64,000 nucleotides of DNA from IMG/VR virus record IMGVR_UViG_3300027741_000027, positions 1-64,000 of that record; one strand, given 5' to 3'. A model generated the notes under the pieces. That model was not told the DNA's origin, did not search any database, and saw nothing but the letters and a program-made list of their open reading frames with translations. Source of the DNA: a virus. Positions 43,598 to 52,333 of this stretch are shown in pieces. The first letter of the stretch is position 1; every line of letters begins with the position of its first letter. Made by a program: the position numbers and the translations under genes.

Positions 43598-44617
43598 TTA
43601 TCGAGTCACTAAAGCGTGAATATAATCTCCGTCGCGCTTAATGCGAGCTACGCGAAAACCTTGATAAGTATTTTCAAGCTGAGCTTTAGCCATTCTAATG
43701 CTTACATCGCGATTAGGATCAGCCTTAGAAGCTGTAAATGACATCACTGGGCCTGAAGCTGAGGGGGATGCAGGAGCGGCTGCATTTGATGCTGTTGAAG
43801 CGCCGCAAGAGCATGGTTGACCGGGAGGGCAAGTGCAGCTTTGACCAGACATAGGAGCGCCTACTGGACCTGAGGCAGTGCCCATAGCAGGTGCGCCCAT
43901 AGCAGCAGGAGGCATTGAAGCATTAGCTTCACGTTTGCTGTCGCAATGCTCACAAGCACCCTTTTCGCATTCGCCTTCGCAGCTAGCAGTTTTAACTGAA
44001 GCAAATGAAGGTGAACCAACAGGGGTCATACCGGGCTTGTTAGGAACCTCACCGGGCTTAAGTTTAGCGCCTGAACCTGTTGGAAGAGGCTCTGATTTGC
44101 TAGGACCCTTTGGACGCTTAGGAGCAGGTGCAGCAGGAAGATCAGCAGATGGACCCTCTGGCATTTCATCCATATCTTCGCCCTTTTCGCTAATTCCAAG
44201 AGCATCAAGAAGAAGGTCAATCTTCTTCTCAAGTTCAGCAATCTTTTTATCTTCTGAGCGCTCATGCTTTTCTACATGATCTTCGCCCTCATGCTCTTCC
44301 ATTTCTTCAAGGGGTGATTCATTCATTTCATGCATGTCATCATGAAGGTCGGCGGGCGATTCATCAATATCTTCAAATGCGCCAGCGGCAGTCTTCTTGC
44401 AATGCTGACAACCTTTATCCTCGCAATGCTCGCAAGGCTTTACATCTTCATTTGAAGTCTTAGGAACAAGAAGCTTGGCAACCCAATGACCGCCCTGATT
44501 GTGAATGCTGGCAATTTTAGTTCCAGCTTGGAACTGACTATGATTCTGAAGCGAAAGAAGGGCTTCATGCTGAGTGAGTCCTGAAGCGGACTTAACGATG
44601 CGGGTTGTATAATCCAT
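43598..44617 (-). CDS. Cys-rich, coiled-coil head protein (scaffold candidate, 339 aa)
   Basis: The ATG at 44617 follows AAAGGATAACAAGTG; a GTG lies one codon upstream. The N-terminal 55 residues form a small domain (AGTKIASIHNQGGHWVAKLL) that reappears in type at the C-terminus (YQGFRVARIKRDGDYIHALV). The middle is acidic coiled coil (KKIAELEKKIDLLLDALGIS) with Cys clusters (CEHCEDKGCQHCKK; CEGECEKGACEHC; CTCPPGQPCSCG). Position between the protease and a very large head protein, low complexity and coiled coil suggest a scaffold or internal head protein. Not proven. Confidence 0.55.
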   Translation of the reverse strand: MDYTTRIVKSASGLTQHEALLSLQNHSQFQAGTKIASIHNQGGHWVAKLLVPKTSNEDVKPCEHCEDKGCQHCKKTAAGAFEDIDESPADLHDDMHEMNESPLEEMEEHEGEDHVEKHERSEDKKIAELEKKIDLLLDALGISEKGEDMDEMPEGPSADLPAAPAPKRPKGPSKSEPLPTGSGAKLKPGEVPNKPGMTPVGSPSFASVKTASCEGECEKGACEHCDSKREANASMPPAAMGAPAMGTASGPVGAPMSGQSCTCPPGQPCSCGASTASNAAAPASPSASGPVMSFTASKADPNRDVSIRMAKAQLENTYQGFRVARIKRDGDYIHALVTR

Positions 44618-44653
44618 CACTTGTTATCCTTTAGATTTAAGTTGTTTTTAAGG

Positions 44654-47600
44654 TCAGCAACCGAAAAGAAAGTAATCGGGGTCTGAATCGGCATAGTGAG
44701 TGCCTTCTAAATTAAGCTTGTCTGAATTGCGAGCTTCGCCATACTCATCAATAAGTTCACGCTGCTGCATAGGTGTGTAATGCTGTCCGGCTGTTTTTAG
44801 TGACGAAACATTACGCCCTTCTTGATGCTCTTTTACTGTATAAATTTGTTGCATGTAATTTTCACCGGCTTCTACGGTTGGCACATGATGATATGGGCAT
44901 TCGCCGGGTTCAAAATCTCCGCCCTCAATATTAAATTGACATGCTGGAGTTTCTGGGCAAGCCCAAAAACCAACGGTTGCCTTCTTTGTAGAACTACCGA
45001 TTTGAATATGAGGCGTTGAAAGGTCTGAATCCTGACCGGGAGCAGTGACGTTCTTAGTGTCAAGATTTTCCTCAATGCCAGCCGGATTATCTTCTGACCC
45101 AAAATCAGTTGAAACAAAACGATAACCGTTAAGATCTGCTTCTTTGCGATCAATTTCAATTGTGGTACGAAGTCCGCCATTAGATTCAATTTCATAAACA
45201 ACGGCATCTGGCTTAACTTCAACTACGCGACCAACATCTGGGATTTCATAATTATGAGCATAAATTTCATATTCCTTGCCCTCTTGAAGCGGTTCGCCAG
45301 AATCGTCTGCCCAAGTATGAGTAGAGTCATCTTCTTCTAATTCTTCAGGCTCGCTAAAAGAATCAACAGATCCGGGCATAACTTCCATTGGGCCTTCATC
45401 AAGATTCAAAGCCTGATAAAAACTAGCAGTTGTGCTTGTATCTGTTGAAGTACCATCAGAAGGAATTAGATTCTTATCATCCCATTTATGACCGCATGAG
45501 CGACACTCGCATCCACCGCTAGATTGATTTACAACACCGGTAGTGTGACCATCACATTTAGGGCATACGCTAGCGGCAGAATCGGCAGCATGTTTAAAAA
45601 TAGATTTAAGCATATCATTTCTTACATGAGACATGATTGGGGGCTGCATAGCGCCGGGGCCAGCAGGGTTAAGATCAGCAGGCGTAGGTGCACTCATATC
45701 AGGAATTCCGGGTGCAGGACCACCGGGGCCGAGAGGACCGCCCATACCCATATCTCCACCGGGAGGTGCTGGTGCGCCGGGTGCGCCCATGCCCTGCATT
45801 TGCTCTTCTGGGCTAGGAGCCATATCTTCTGGAGCGGCATCAAAAAGCTCATCTTGATTAGCAATCTCTGCCCAAATTTTAGTAATCTCTGGATTAGAAG
45901 GCTCATTAAACATCATATCTTCTAATTGGGCAACTTGTTCTTCATCAAGTTCCCCAGCCTCAAATAATTCGTGAAGGCGCTCAATAAATGCATTTTGTTG
46001 TTCATCTGTATGAGGACCCTGTGTATGTGATCCTTGTTTCTTTTGTTGAATTTGTTGCATAATTTGTTGTTCAGTCTGCTGCTGTTTTTGTTGATTGTTT
46101 TGAGTTAACTGCTGAGCTTGCTGTTGTTCTTCCGGAGTAAGGGGAGCAGTCTTATTAATTAGGTTAGGGGAAGTCTGTGTTTCCCAGCCTGCCGAAGCTC
46201 CAGCAGCATTTGCAGGACCAGCTTGAGGATCAAAACCATGAGTTGAAGGATCTATTACATTTGGTTTTTTCTGTTTAGGCATTTGAGTAGGATCAGGAGT
46301 TAAAGGCATTCCATCTCTTGGAACAAGGGTTTTTGGTCCAAAAACGGCAACGCCTGTTTTTTGAATATCGCGGTCGGATCCATTTAAGATTAGTAAAATT
46401 TCGTTTTCTTCAGGAGCAACATCGGGTAGATCAAGATAATCTGGAAATAATTCGTTAAACGCTTCATGAAACTCTTGAAGGTCGGGGTCGTCAATGCCTG
46501 ATTCTTCGGAAGAATAAAAATGTAATAATTTTGGTAAAGCTTTTGTAAGAATTTCAATTAAATGATCCTCACTATGACTTTCTTTAAATGGCTTATCTTC
46601 GCCCGTTCGACTTTGACCGATTCCATTTACAGAAAAATCTTTTTGCCAATATTGATTATCTCCGTCTGTCTTTGTATGCGGATCTACATTGTGAGGATCG
46701 GTAGTATCTTTTCTTTCACTAATTGAACTTGGGCTTTCAAATTCGTCTCCATAAGTAGCATTTTTATCAAAAGATAAATATTGCCATCCAGTGTCCGCAG
46801 GTTGATCAAAAGATTGTCCTCCGCTCATAGCAGGCTGTCCTCCGCCACCAGAGTTTTCGCCATCATTGCCTTCACCATCATCACTTTCGTCACCAATGCC
46901 AAGTAATTTTTTGACGCCTTCAAACGCAGCCATATTTTTACCTTTACTAAGGGCACCTTTAGCCAAAGAAGAAAGTCCTCCTAATAAGCGTCCGCCACCA
47001 AGAGCGGCCTCACCTGCGCCCAGTGCTTCTGCGCCTAATCCAGCGGCTCCAGCAGCCTCAGCAGCACCAGCAGCACCAGCAGCGGCTCCGCCAATTCCTA
47101 AACCAGACAGTGCAGCAGCGGCGGCTTCCGGTAATAAAGCTAAAAGTGGCCAAAGGGCTTCTTTACGAACTGATGCGGATTTATTTAAAGCGGATAAATC
47201 GTCAGTTCTTGCAATGTGATTAATAATGTCGGCCATATGAGGATCCTCTACTCCGATTTGAACTGAACCTTGTGTAATTTTTGGTCGAATAACTGACCAA
47301 TACTCTTTATAAGGCCGAAGTTTGCCATTTTCCTCTGGGTTCTCTACCCAAGCATTAAGAGCGATTAAAGCCTCATGTAAATTATCTGTAATACCTTCAG
47401 GCATTGGCATAGAATATTTGTTAGCGGCCTCTGTAAGCTCTTTAGAAGGCTCTACAACGTCAACGATATCCCAGCCTAGTTGCTCAACAGGAAAATTATC
47501 TGGTTCTTCATCAAGCCAAGGCGCTGTAGCAACTTTATTTGTTGATTGATTAGGCTCAGCTTGAGCGTTTTCAAAATCTTCAACAACTTGATCCCAAAGA

Positions 47601-48043
47601 TCTTGATTGTCATTATCTCCGGGATCGCTCCAGCTATGCTCGCCACTACTACGAACAGAGCCAAGCATTTCATCTCTGCCCATAGAGCGATCAGATCTAT
47701 CTCCGGGCTTCCACTGATTATCTTTTACAGGATGAGTTTCGCCAAGGCCAGCAGGTTCAGTTGCTTCATCAAGCTCAGCGATTTCTTCCCAATCCATTTC
47801 ATCCTTAAGCCCAGCAAGAATTCCTTCTTTCAAAGAATTGCCGCCCTGATCTTTACCATCTTCAAAAGTATTGCGTTCTTTCATTTCTTCTTCAACGGGA
47901 TTGGGCCGCCCGCGATAAGGACGATCCCGACCCTCAGTTTGCACTGTCTCAGGTTGAATTTCGCCTTGTTGAAAGAAAACCGTTCGCCCATTTTCAGGCG
48001 ATTCAATTTCGTCGTAGTGGTGCTCAGGACCTTTATGATCCAT
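44654..48043 (-). CDS. very large low-complexity head/internal protein (1129 aa)
   Basis: No single known family. In order: an acidic disordered N-terminus (about 1-290), a strongly hydrophobic Ala/Gly/Leu segment (PLLALLPEAAAAALSGLGIG and on, about residues 295-370), an acidic part, a Gln-rich stretch (QQKQQQTEQQIMQQIQQKKQ), a Pro/Gly/Met-rich stretch (GMGAPGAPAPPGGDMGMGGP), a zinc ribbon (CPKCDGH...CECRSCGHKW) and a second Cys cluster (CPETPACQF...CPYHH). The gene is in the head region upstream of the protease. A membrane-active ejection protein, a fused scaffold or a portal-associated protein are possible. Confidence 0.55.
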   Translation of the reverse strand: MDHKGPEHHYDEIESPENGRTVFFQQGEIQPETVQTEGRDRPYRGRPNPVEEEMKERNTFEDGKDQGGNSLKEGILAGLKDEMDWEEIAELDEATEPAGLGETHPVKDNQWKPGDRSDRSMGRDEMLGSVRSSGEHSWSDPGDNDNQDLWDQVVEDFENAQAEPNQSTNKVATAPWLDEEPDNFPVEQLGWDIVDVVEPSKELTEAANKYSMPMPEGITDNLHEALIALNAWVENPEENGKLRPYKEYWSVIRPKITQGSVQIGVEDPHMADIINHIARTDDLSALNKSASVRKEALWPLLALLPEAAAAALSGLGIGGAAAGAAGAAEAAGAAGLGAEALGAGEAALGGGRLLGGLSSLAKGALSKGKNMAAFEGVKKLLGIGDESDDGEGNDGENSGGGGQPAMSGGQSFDQPADTGWQYLSFDKNATYGDEFESPSSISERKDTTDPHNVDPHTKTDGDNQYWQKDFSVNGIGQSRTGEDKPFKESHSEDHLIEILTKALPKLLHFYSSEESGIDDPDLQEFHEAFNELFPDYLDLPDVAPEENEILLILNGSDRDIQKTGVAVFGPKTLVPRDGMPLTPDPTQMPKQKKPNVIDPSTHGFDPQAGPANAAGASAGWETQTSPNLINKTAPLTPEEQQQAQQLTQNNQQKQQQTEQQIMQQIQQKKQGSHTQGPHTDEQQNAFIERLHELFEAGELDEEQVAQLEDMMFNEPSNPEITKIWAEIANQDELFDAAPEDMAPSPEEQMQGMGAPGAPAPPGGDMGMGGPLGPGGPAPGIPDMSAPTPADLNPAGPGAMQPPIMSHVRNDMLKSIFKHAADSAASVCPKCDGHTTGVVNQSSGGCECRSCGHKWDDKNLIPSDGTSTDTSTTASFYQALNLDEGPMEVMPGSVDSFSEPEELEEDDSTHTWADDSGEPLQEGKEYEIYAHNYEIPDVGRVVEVKPDAVVYEIESNGGLRTTIEIDRKEADLNGYRFVSTDFGSEDNPAGIEENLDTKNVTAPGQDSDLSTPHIQIGSSTKKATVGFWACPETPACQFNIEGGDFEPGECPYHHVPTVEAGENYMQQIYTVKEHQEGRNVSSLKTAGQHYTPMQQRELIDEYGEARNSDKLNLEGTHYADSDPDYFLFGC

Positions 48044-48051
48044 GAGATATC

Positions 48052-48813
48052 CTAGTACTTAACGCTAGCGTCTGATGTACGGGCGTTGAGCCTGAAAATA
48101 GTTGGCCAAAGTACATCAGTCGTACCACCAAGAACAAATTTAAACCTAATGTAAGGACTTACGATCTCTTCAGTAAATTTGGCACTAAATCCAGTCACCG
48201 TTCCAGTTGGAGTGTCAATGACTCCGGAATTGCTAGTATTATCCGTAACTACCGTACTTTGGTAATCCCAATTTTTACCATCTGGGCTTTGCTGAATGTA
48301 AAGAGTGCCAGCATTATTACCAGAAGATGTACTTACGCCGTAATTAAATACTGTGCCATTAAGCTTGTCGTGAGTGTCGGTTTTAATAAAATCAGTTGTA
48401 ATAGTCCTGCTTCCATTGTTAGTAATGTCAACAAAGGTGTAAGCAGTTGAACCTGTTGACCAATAAGCTGAAGATGAAGATGGTGTGTTACCAACATTTC
48501 TATCAATCAATGAAACGTAGTAAGTAGTAGCTGTTACTTTGGTTGAAGATAGTGCAGAAGCAAGGGGGCGACTCAAACCAATTGTAGTTGAATTAATCGA
48601 CGTTACCGTTGTACTTGATTGAATTCCGCGTCCATTAAGGGCGGAAATGGTCATTCCAACTGCAAAGTCATTTGCAGAGTTAACGGTAATTGTTGAAGAA
48701 TCTACAGTTCCGGTAGCAGTTGTATTAGCAGAAGTTCCGTATCCAACGACGTCGCCTTTGTTATAAGTTGTATTACTATCGTAAAAGTAAATGTTTGCGC
48801 CAAGATATGCCAT
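48052..48813 (-). CDS. tail fibre-associated beta protein (253 aa)
   Basis: The N-terminus YLGANIYFYDSNTTYNKGDV is a CBM-like phage structural start, followed by an FCCH-like module (ITVNSANDFAVGMTISALNG). The C-terminal part is a jelly-roll-like domain (NAGTLYIQQSPDGKNWDYQS and EIVSPYIRFKFVLGG). It is the last gene of the fibre cassette before the head genes. Probably a receptor-binding or fibre-tip component; no catalytic motif. Confidence 0.55.
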   Translation of the reverse strand: MAYLGANIYFYDSNTTYNKGDVVGYGTSANTTATGTVDSSTITVNSANDFAVGMTISALNGRGIQSSTTVTSINSTTIGLSRPLASALSSTKVTATTYYVSLIDRNVGNTPSSSSAYWSTGSTAYTFVDITNNGSRTITTDFIKTDTHDKLNGTVFNYGVSTSSGNNAGTLYIQQSPDGKNWDYQSTVVTDNTSNSGVIDTPTGTVTGFSAKFTEEIVSPYIRFKFVLGGTTDVLWPTIFRLNARTSDASVKY

Positions 48814-48852
48814 TCTATAAGTTATTCTTTCGTATTGGGTTATTTAGTAGGT

Positions 48853-49557
48853 TTATGTAAACGATACAATTGAGAATGTCAAGGTAGCGGTTAATGGTGT
48901 AATGCTTGTACCTTGAGTATGGAATCCCCAAAGATTGAAAAAGTCATATTGAGCTGCATAAACGTGCATTGATACCGTAGAAGCAAAAGAAGCAGCACCA
49001 AGAAGTGGAGTTTCTGCAAGGTTTGCACTTGGTGTTGTCATTCCAGTATAAAAGTTAACTAGGTAATTCGCCCCACCAGTAGGTGAATAATGCCTAATAT
49101 GCGTCCATCTGTTTCCTGTTGTGCTTGCACTTGGCCAAGTTATTAAACCGCTTATATGAATCCAACAAGCTTGTTTTACTTGCACAAATCCGTTTGCTAT
49201 GGATCCGCCATTGGTAGGGGTAGCCGTTACTATTTGAGTATTAAGTGCAGTATTACCAGAATCAGTTGAAACGGTATTAGTAGCTAAGTTTATATTAGTA
49301 AGTGTGGCAGTTGTCATAGACGCGGTTGTTCCTGTTAATTTAACAAGATCTCGTTTATCAACATAAGTTTTGGTTGCAGCATCATTTGCAGTTGTTGGAG
49401 CGGAAACGTTTGTAATTTTATTAGTATTAGCGGTAATAGACGCAGTTGCAGGACGATTAGTCGCAAGGTTATCCAAAGTTAAAGCAGTTGACAAATCACC
49501 ATAAGCAATAGTTCCATCAGTAATGTCAGTACTTGTTGTGTTAGGATTGTAAGTCAT
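48853..49557 (-). CDS. tail fibre protein (234 aa)
   Basis: The N-terminal part has LATNRPATASITANTNKITN and NDAATKTYVD, the repeated DAA-K-YVD motif of phage tail fibres. The C-terminal 130 residues form a beta-rich globular head (WIHISGLITWPSASTTGNRW). Its ATG overlaps the upstream fibre stop as TAATG, so the two are translated together. A trimeric fibre tip that recognises the host is the likely role. Confidence 0.65.
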   Translation of the reverse strand: MTYNPNTTSTDITDGTIAYGDLSTALTLDNLATNRPATASITANTNKITNVSAPTTANDAATKTYVDKRDLVKLTGTTASMTTATLTNINLATNTVSTDSGNTALNTQIVTATPTNGGSIANGFVQVKQACWIHISGLITWPSASTTGNRWTHIRHYSPTGGANYLVNFYTGMTTPSANLAETPLLGAASFASTVSMHVYAAQYDFFNLWGFHTQGTSITPLTATLTFSIVSFT

Positions 49558-52319
49558 TAGATAATAATCCAGCCCGTTCCTGTTGATTGAACAGTAATAG
49601 TTTGATAGCGTTTAACGCTACCATCAATTGTAATAGAGGTTGCGTTATCAATTGTATCGCTGCCAGTTCTTGCAATAGTTATAACTCCGGTACCACTATT
49701 TTTGATATTGTAAATACGACCAGTTACGCCTGCCGCTGCTGCCGTTGTTGATGCGGCTGGAAGGGTTACCGTATATGATCCGCTTGTATAATTTACTGTA
49801 TAATGAGATGCGGTAAGGGGCAAGTTACCAGTAGAAGTCGCATCAAGATATGGCAATTGTAATGCTCCGCCTGAACCGATTGCTGCCAATGTAGTGCTAG
49901 AACTATTTTGCCATTCTTGAATATTTCCTGATTGACCATTCCAAGCTTGAGTAATTAATTTGGTTCCAGTGGGGGCGGTTGGAGCGGTACCGGCAAAATA
50001 AGCATTTGTTAATGTGGCGGTACTTGTTGGTGCGCTAGATGGGCGGTCGCTGAAACTAATAGTAAACTGTGTCGAACTTGTAACAGTGACTGTGTAAGAA
50101 CCAGAGTTAAGATTCGCCCATTGCGTGCCTGCATTATTTGCAAACCCTGAAAAAGAAACACTCTGACCAGTATAAAGTCCATGAGCTACAGATGTTGTAA
50201 GAGTGACCGTTGTGCTTGATACAGATGCTGCTGAAAACGGAGTTGTGCCTGTATCGTTATATGCATTAGTTGTTGTAGAGCTAGCAGTTGTTTGTTGAGT
50301 TCCAGATACTGGAATGTATTGTGCGCCCGTCCATGTTGGACTCGCGCCAGTCGCCCTATAAATTTTATAACTAGAAGCTCCGGGAATTTGCGCCCAAGAC
50401 AATGATGCAGTCTGATTACCGGATGTGGGGGTAACATTTACAGTTGAACTAACCGTTGTCTCCCCCTGAGGGTTGACAGCCGTAACCTGATAATTGTATT
50501 GTGTGCTGACCGTTAATGATCCTCCCGATGCTAACGCAGCAGAAGGAGAAGGAACCGCTAAAGCATTAAGATAAACATTCGTGCCATTATTTTTTAAATT
50601 GCCAAAATTATCAAATAAAGCATAAACGCTGTTATTTGTATCTGAAATTCTTAAAATGTCTTGCGTTTGATCATACCTTGATCTAGCGATTATTGGAACG
50701 GTACTAGACGAACCGCTTTGTGCGTTTACAGTATAGGCGGGCGAAATTAAAGTAGAGGCACCGGCACTGCCATTAACTTGTAGACCGCTGTTGATAACAG
50801 TATTTCCATAAACCTTATTAATTGAAAACGTAGTAGCGCCAACATAATCGTAAATTGCAAAAGCGTGTTGGTTCATTGCTGATACACCGGCTGGAGCGGC
50901 ACCCGACGTACTCGTTCCTGTATCTTTGTAAGATGTAATTGATCCGCTAGTAATTGTGGTTAAAAGTAGACCGGATCCAGTAAAAACGCTGCTGTTCGAA
51001 TTACGATAAATTTTGTAACCAATCGCACCCGGAGTTTGAACCCAATTCAAAGTAACGGTATTTGTATTATTAACTGTAGTTTGCGTGAACCTGATATAAC
51101 TAGAAGCAGTTGAAGTTGTGGCCGTACTTGAAGTTCCTACGAATCCGTCGCCATTTGAAAATACCGGAACAACAGTGTAATAATATGTTGCGGCTGAAGA
51201 GCTAAATGATGAACTTTCAGTATTAACTACGACCGGCCATGTTGCAGTATACATAGCCCTACTAATAATTAAACCATTATTTAAAGTTAATAAACCGGTT
51301 TGATCAAATTTTGCCAATACATTATTATTAACATCGTTGACATCGTATATATCAGTAGATGGAGTCACTGTTGCGGTAGCATTAGTTGCGGTTGTAATAC
51401 CAGAACCAGTTGAACTCAAAAGTATTGGCGTTCCTGCAAAGGTGACTGACATTCCAGCAGCGTGAGCGACGGGAGCTGTAGAGTTCGCACCTCTAGTGCA
51501 TCCAGTAAAAGTTGTTACCGTTAATCCCGTATAAGTGATTTGTTCACTTTCAATTTGAATTGTTCCAGTATATGAAAAACCTGCGGTGCTGCCAACGGTA
51601 ATTGTTGTACCACTTGAGCCGGGATCAGTACCGACCGTTGTTGAAGTTGAAATGGTGCCGCGAGTAGTAAAAGTATATGGGGCGTAACCGGTTTGACCAG
51701 AAGCTACAGTTGGATCTTTAGTTATGCTGGGAATACCAGAGGAGGAAATGGCATATGTAGTATAAGGTTGAAGACCCGTTGCGGAAAGACTGCCTCCTGT
51801 AGCGGTCAATGTTGCATTCGCGCTGCTGCTTGAAGTAGTTACTACCAAACCAGAAAGAGACGATCCAAGACTTGAAGTACCCTTAAGTGTTAAAGGTACT
51901 GCGGTCGTAGAAGTAGGGGCAATAGTGTTAGCAGCAGTAAAAGTATTAGCAATATTTAATGTTGCAACCGTACCATTTGCATTTGGAAAAGTCATTGTGG
52001 TACCATCGGTACCAGACAATGTTAAAGCGTTATTAATTGCTACAGTTTTACCAGATCCTAATGTTAATGTGGCTTTACTTGCGGGTGTAGTAATATCAAC
52101 ATTATTGTAAACTTTATTTCTTAAATTGTCGGAGCTATCTGTACTAACAAGATTACCTCCCCCGACCGGCAAATATGCTGAGCTTAAAGTGCCACTATTA
52201 TTGGCATATAAATATGTAACCGATCCATCAGAAGCATATATTCCCAAACTTCCGGAATCGTTAGAATTTCCTAAATTAATGAAATTGGTTTGTATACCAT
52301 TTTTAAACTTAGCAGACAT
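49557..52319 (-). CDS. long tail fibre protein (920 aa)
   Basis: A repeat-rich fibre with Thr, Ser, Gly and Ala dominating. The N-terminus (FINLGNSNDSGSLGIYASDG) resembles fibre attachment domains. Modules include IQIESEQITYTGL followed by CTRGANSTAPVAHAAG, two fibronectin-like units ending in GAIGYKIYRNSNSS and GASSYKIYRATGASP, and a tip with FNISFSD-like strands. The end (NIKNSGTGVITIARTGSDTI, then DNATSITIDG) is a common fibre-tip domain. It lies amid several other fibre genes. No depolymerase motif seen. Confidence 0.75.
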   Translation of the reverse strand: MSAKFKNGIQTNFINLGNSNDSGSLGIYASDGSVTYLYANNSGTLSSAYLPVGGGNLVSTDSSDNLRNKVYNNVDITTPASKATLTLGSGKTVAINNALTLSGTDGTTMTFPNANGTVATLNIANTFTAANTIAPTSTTAVPLTLKGTSSLGSSLSGLVVTTSSSSANATLTATGGSLSATGLQPYTTYAISSSGIPSITKDPTVASGQTGYAPYTFTTRGTISTSTTVGTDPGSSGTTITVGSTAGFSYTGTIQIESEQITYTGLTVTTFTGCTRGANSTAPVAHAAGMSVTFAGTPILLSSTGSGITTATNATATVTPSTDIYDVNDVNNNVLAKFDQTGLLTLNNGLIISRAMYTATWPVVVNTESSSFSSSAATYYYTVVPVFSNGDGFVGTSSTATTSTASSYIRFTQTTVNNTNTVTLNWVQTPGAIGYKIYRNSNSSVFTGSGLLLTTITSGSITSYKDTGTSTSGAAPAGVSAMNQHAFAIYDYVGATTFSINKVYGNTVINSGLQVNGSAGASTLISPAYTVNAQSGSSSTVPIIARSRYDQTQDILRISDTNNSVYALFDNFGNLKNNGTNVYLNALAVPSPSAALASGGSLTVSTQYNYQVTAVNPQGETTVSSTVNVTPTSGNQTASLSWAQIPGASSYKIYRATGASPTWTGAQYIPVSGTQQTTASSTTTNAYNDTGTTPFSAASVSSTTVTLTTSVAHGLYTGQSVSFSGFANNAGTQWANLNSGSYTVTVTSSTQFTISFSDRPSSAPTSTATLTNAYFAGTAPTAPTGTKLITQAWNGQSGNIQEWQNSSSTTLAAIGSGGALQLPYLDATSTGNLPLTASHYTVNYTSGSYTVTLPAASTTAAAAGVTGRIYNIKNSGTGVITIARTGSDTIDNATSITIDGSVKRYQTITVQSTGTGWIII

Positions 52320-52333
52320 TCTGCCCCTTTACT

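Noticed and set aside
45524-45925. 133-codon open frame on the plus strand with CAGG-rich sequence
   Set aside because: It is antisense to the Pro/Gly/Met-rich part of the 1129-residue gene and results from codon bias there.
47546-48055. 169-codon open frame on the plus strand
   Set aside because: It is antisense to the 1129-residue head gene, whose frame is far longer and has a clear start; the product looks like reverse-complement composition.
49557-52319. Low-complexity Thr/Ser-rich DNA as possible tandem repeats
   Set aside because: The similarity is at amino-acid composition level; I could not see exact or near-exact tandem DNA units.
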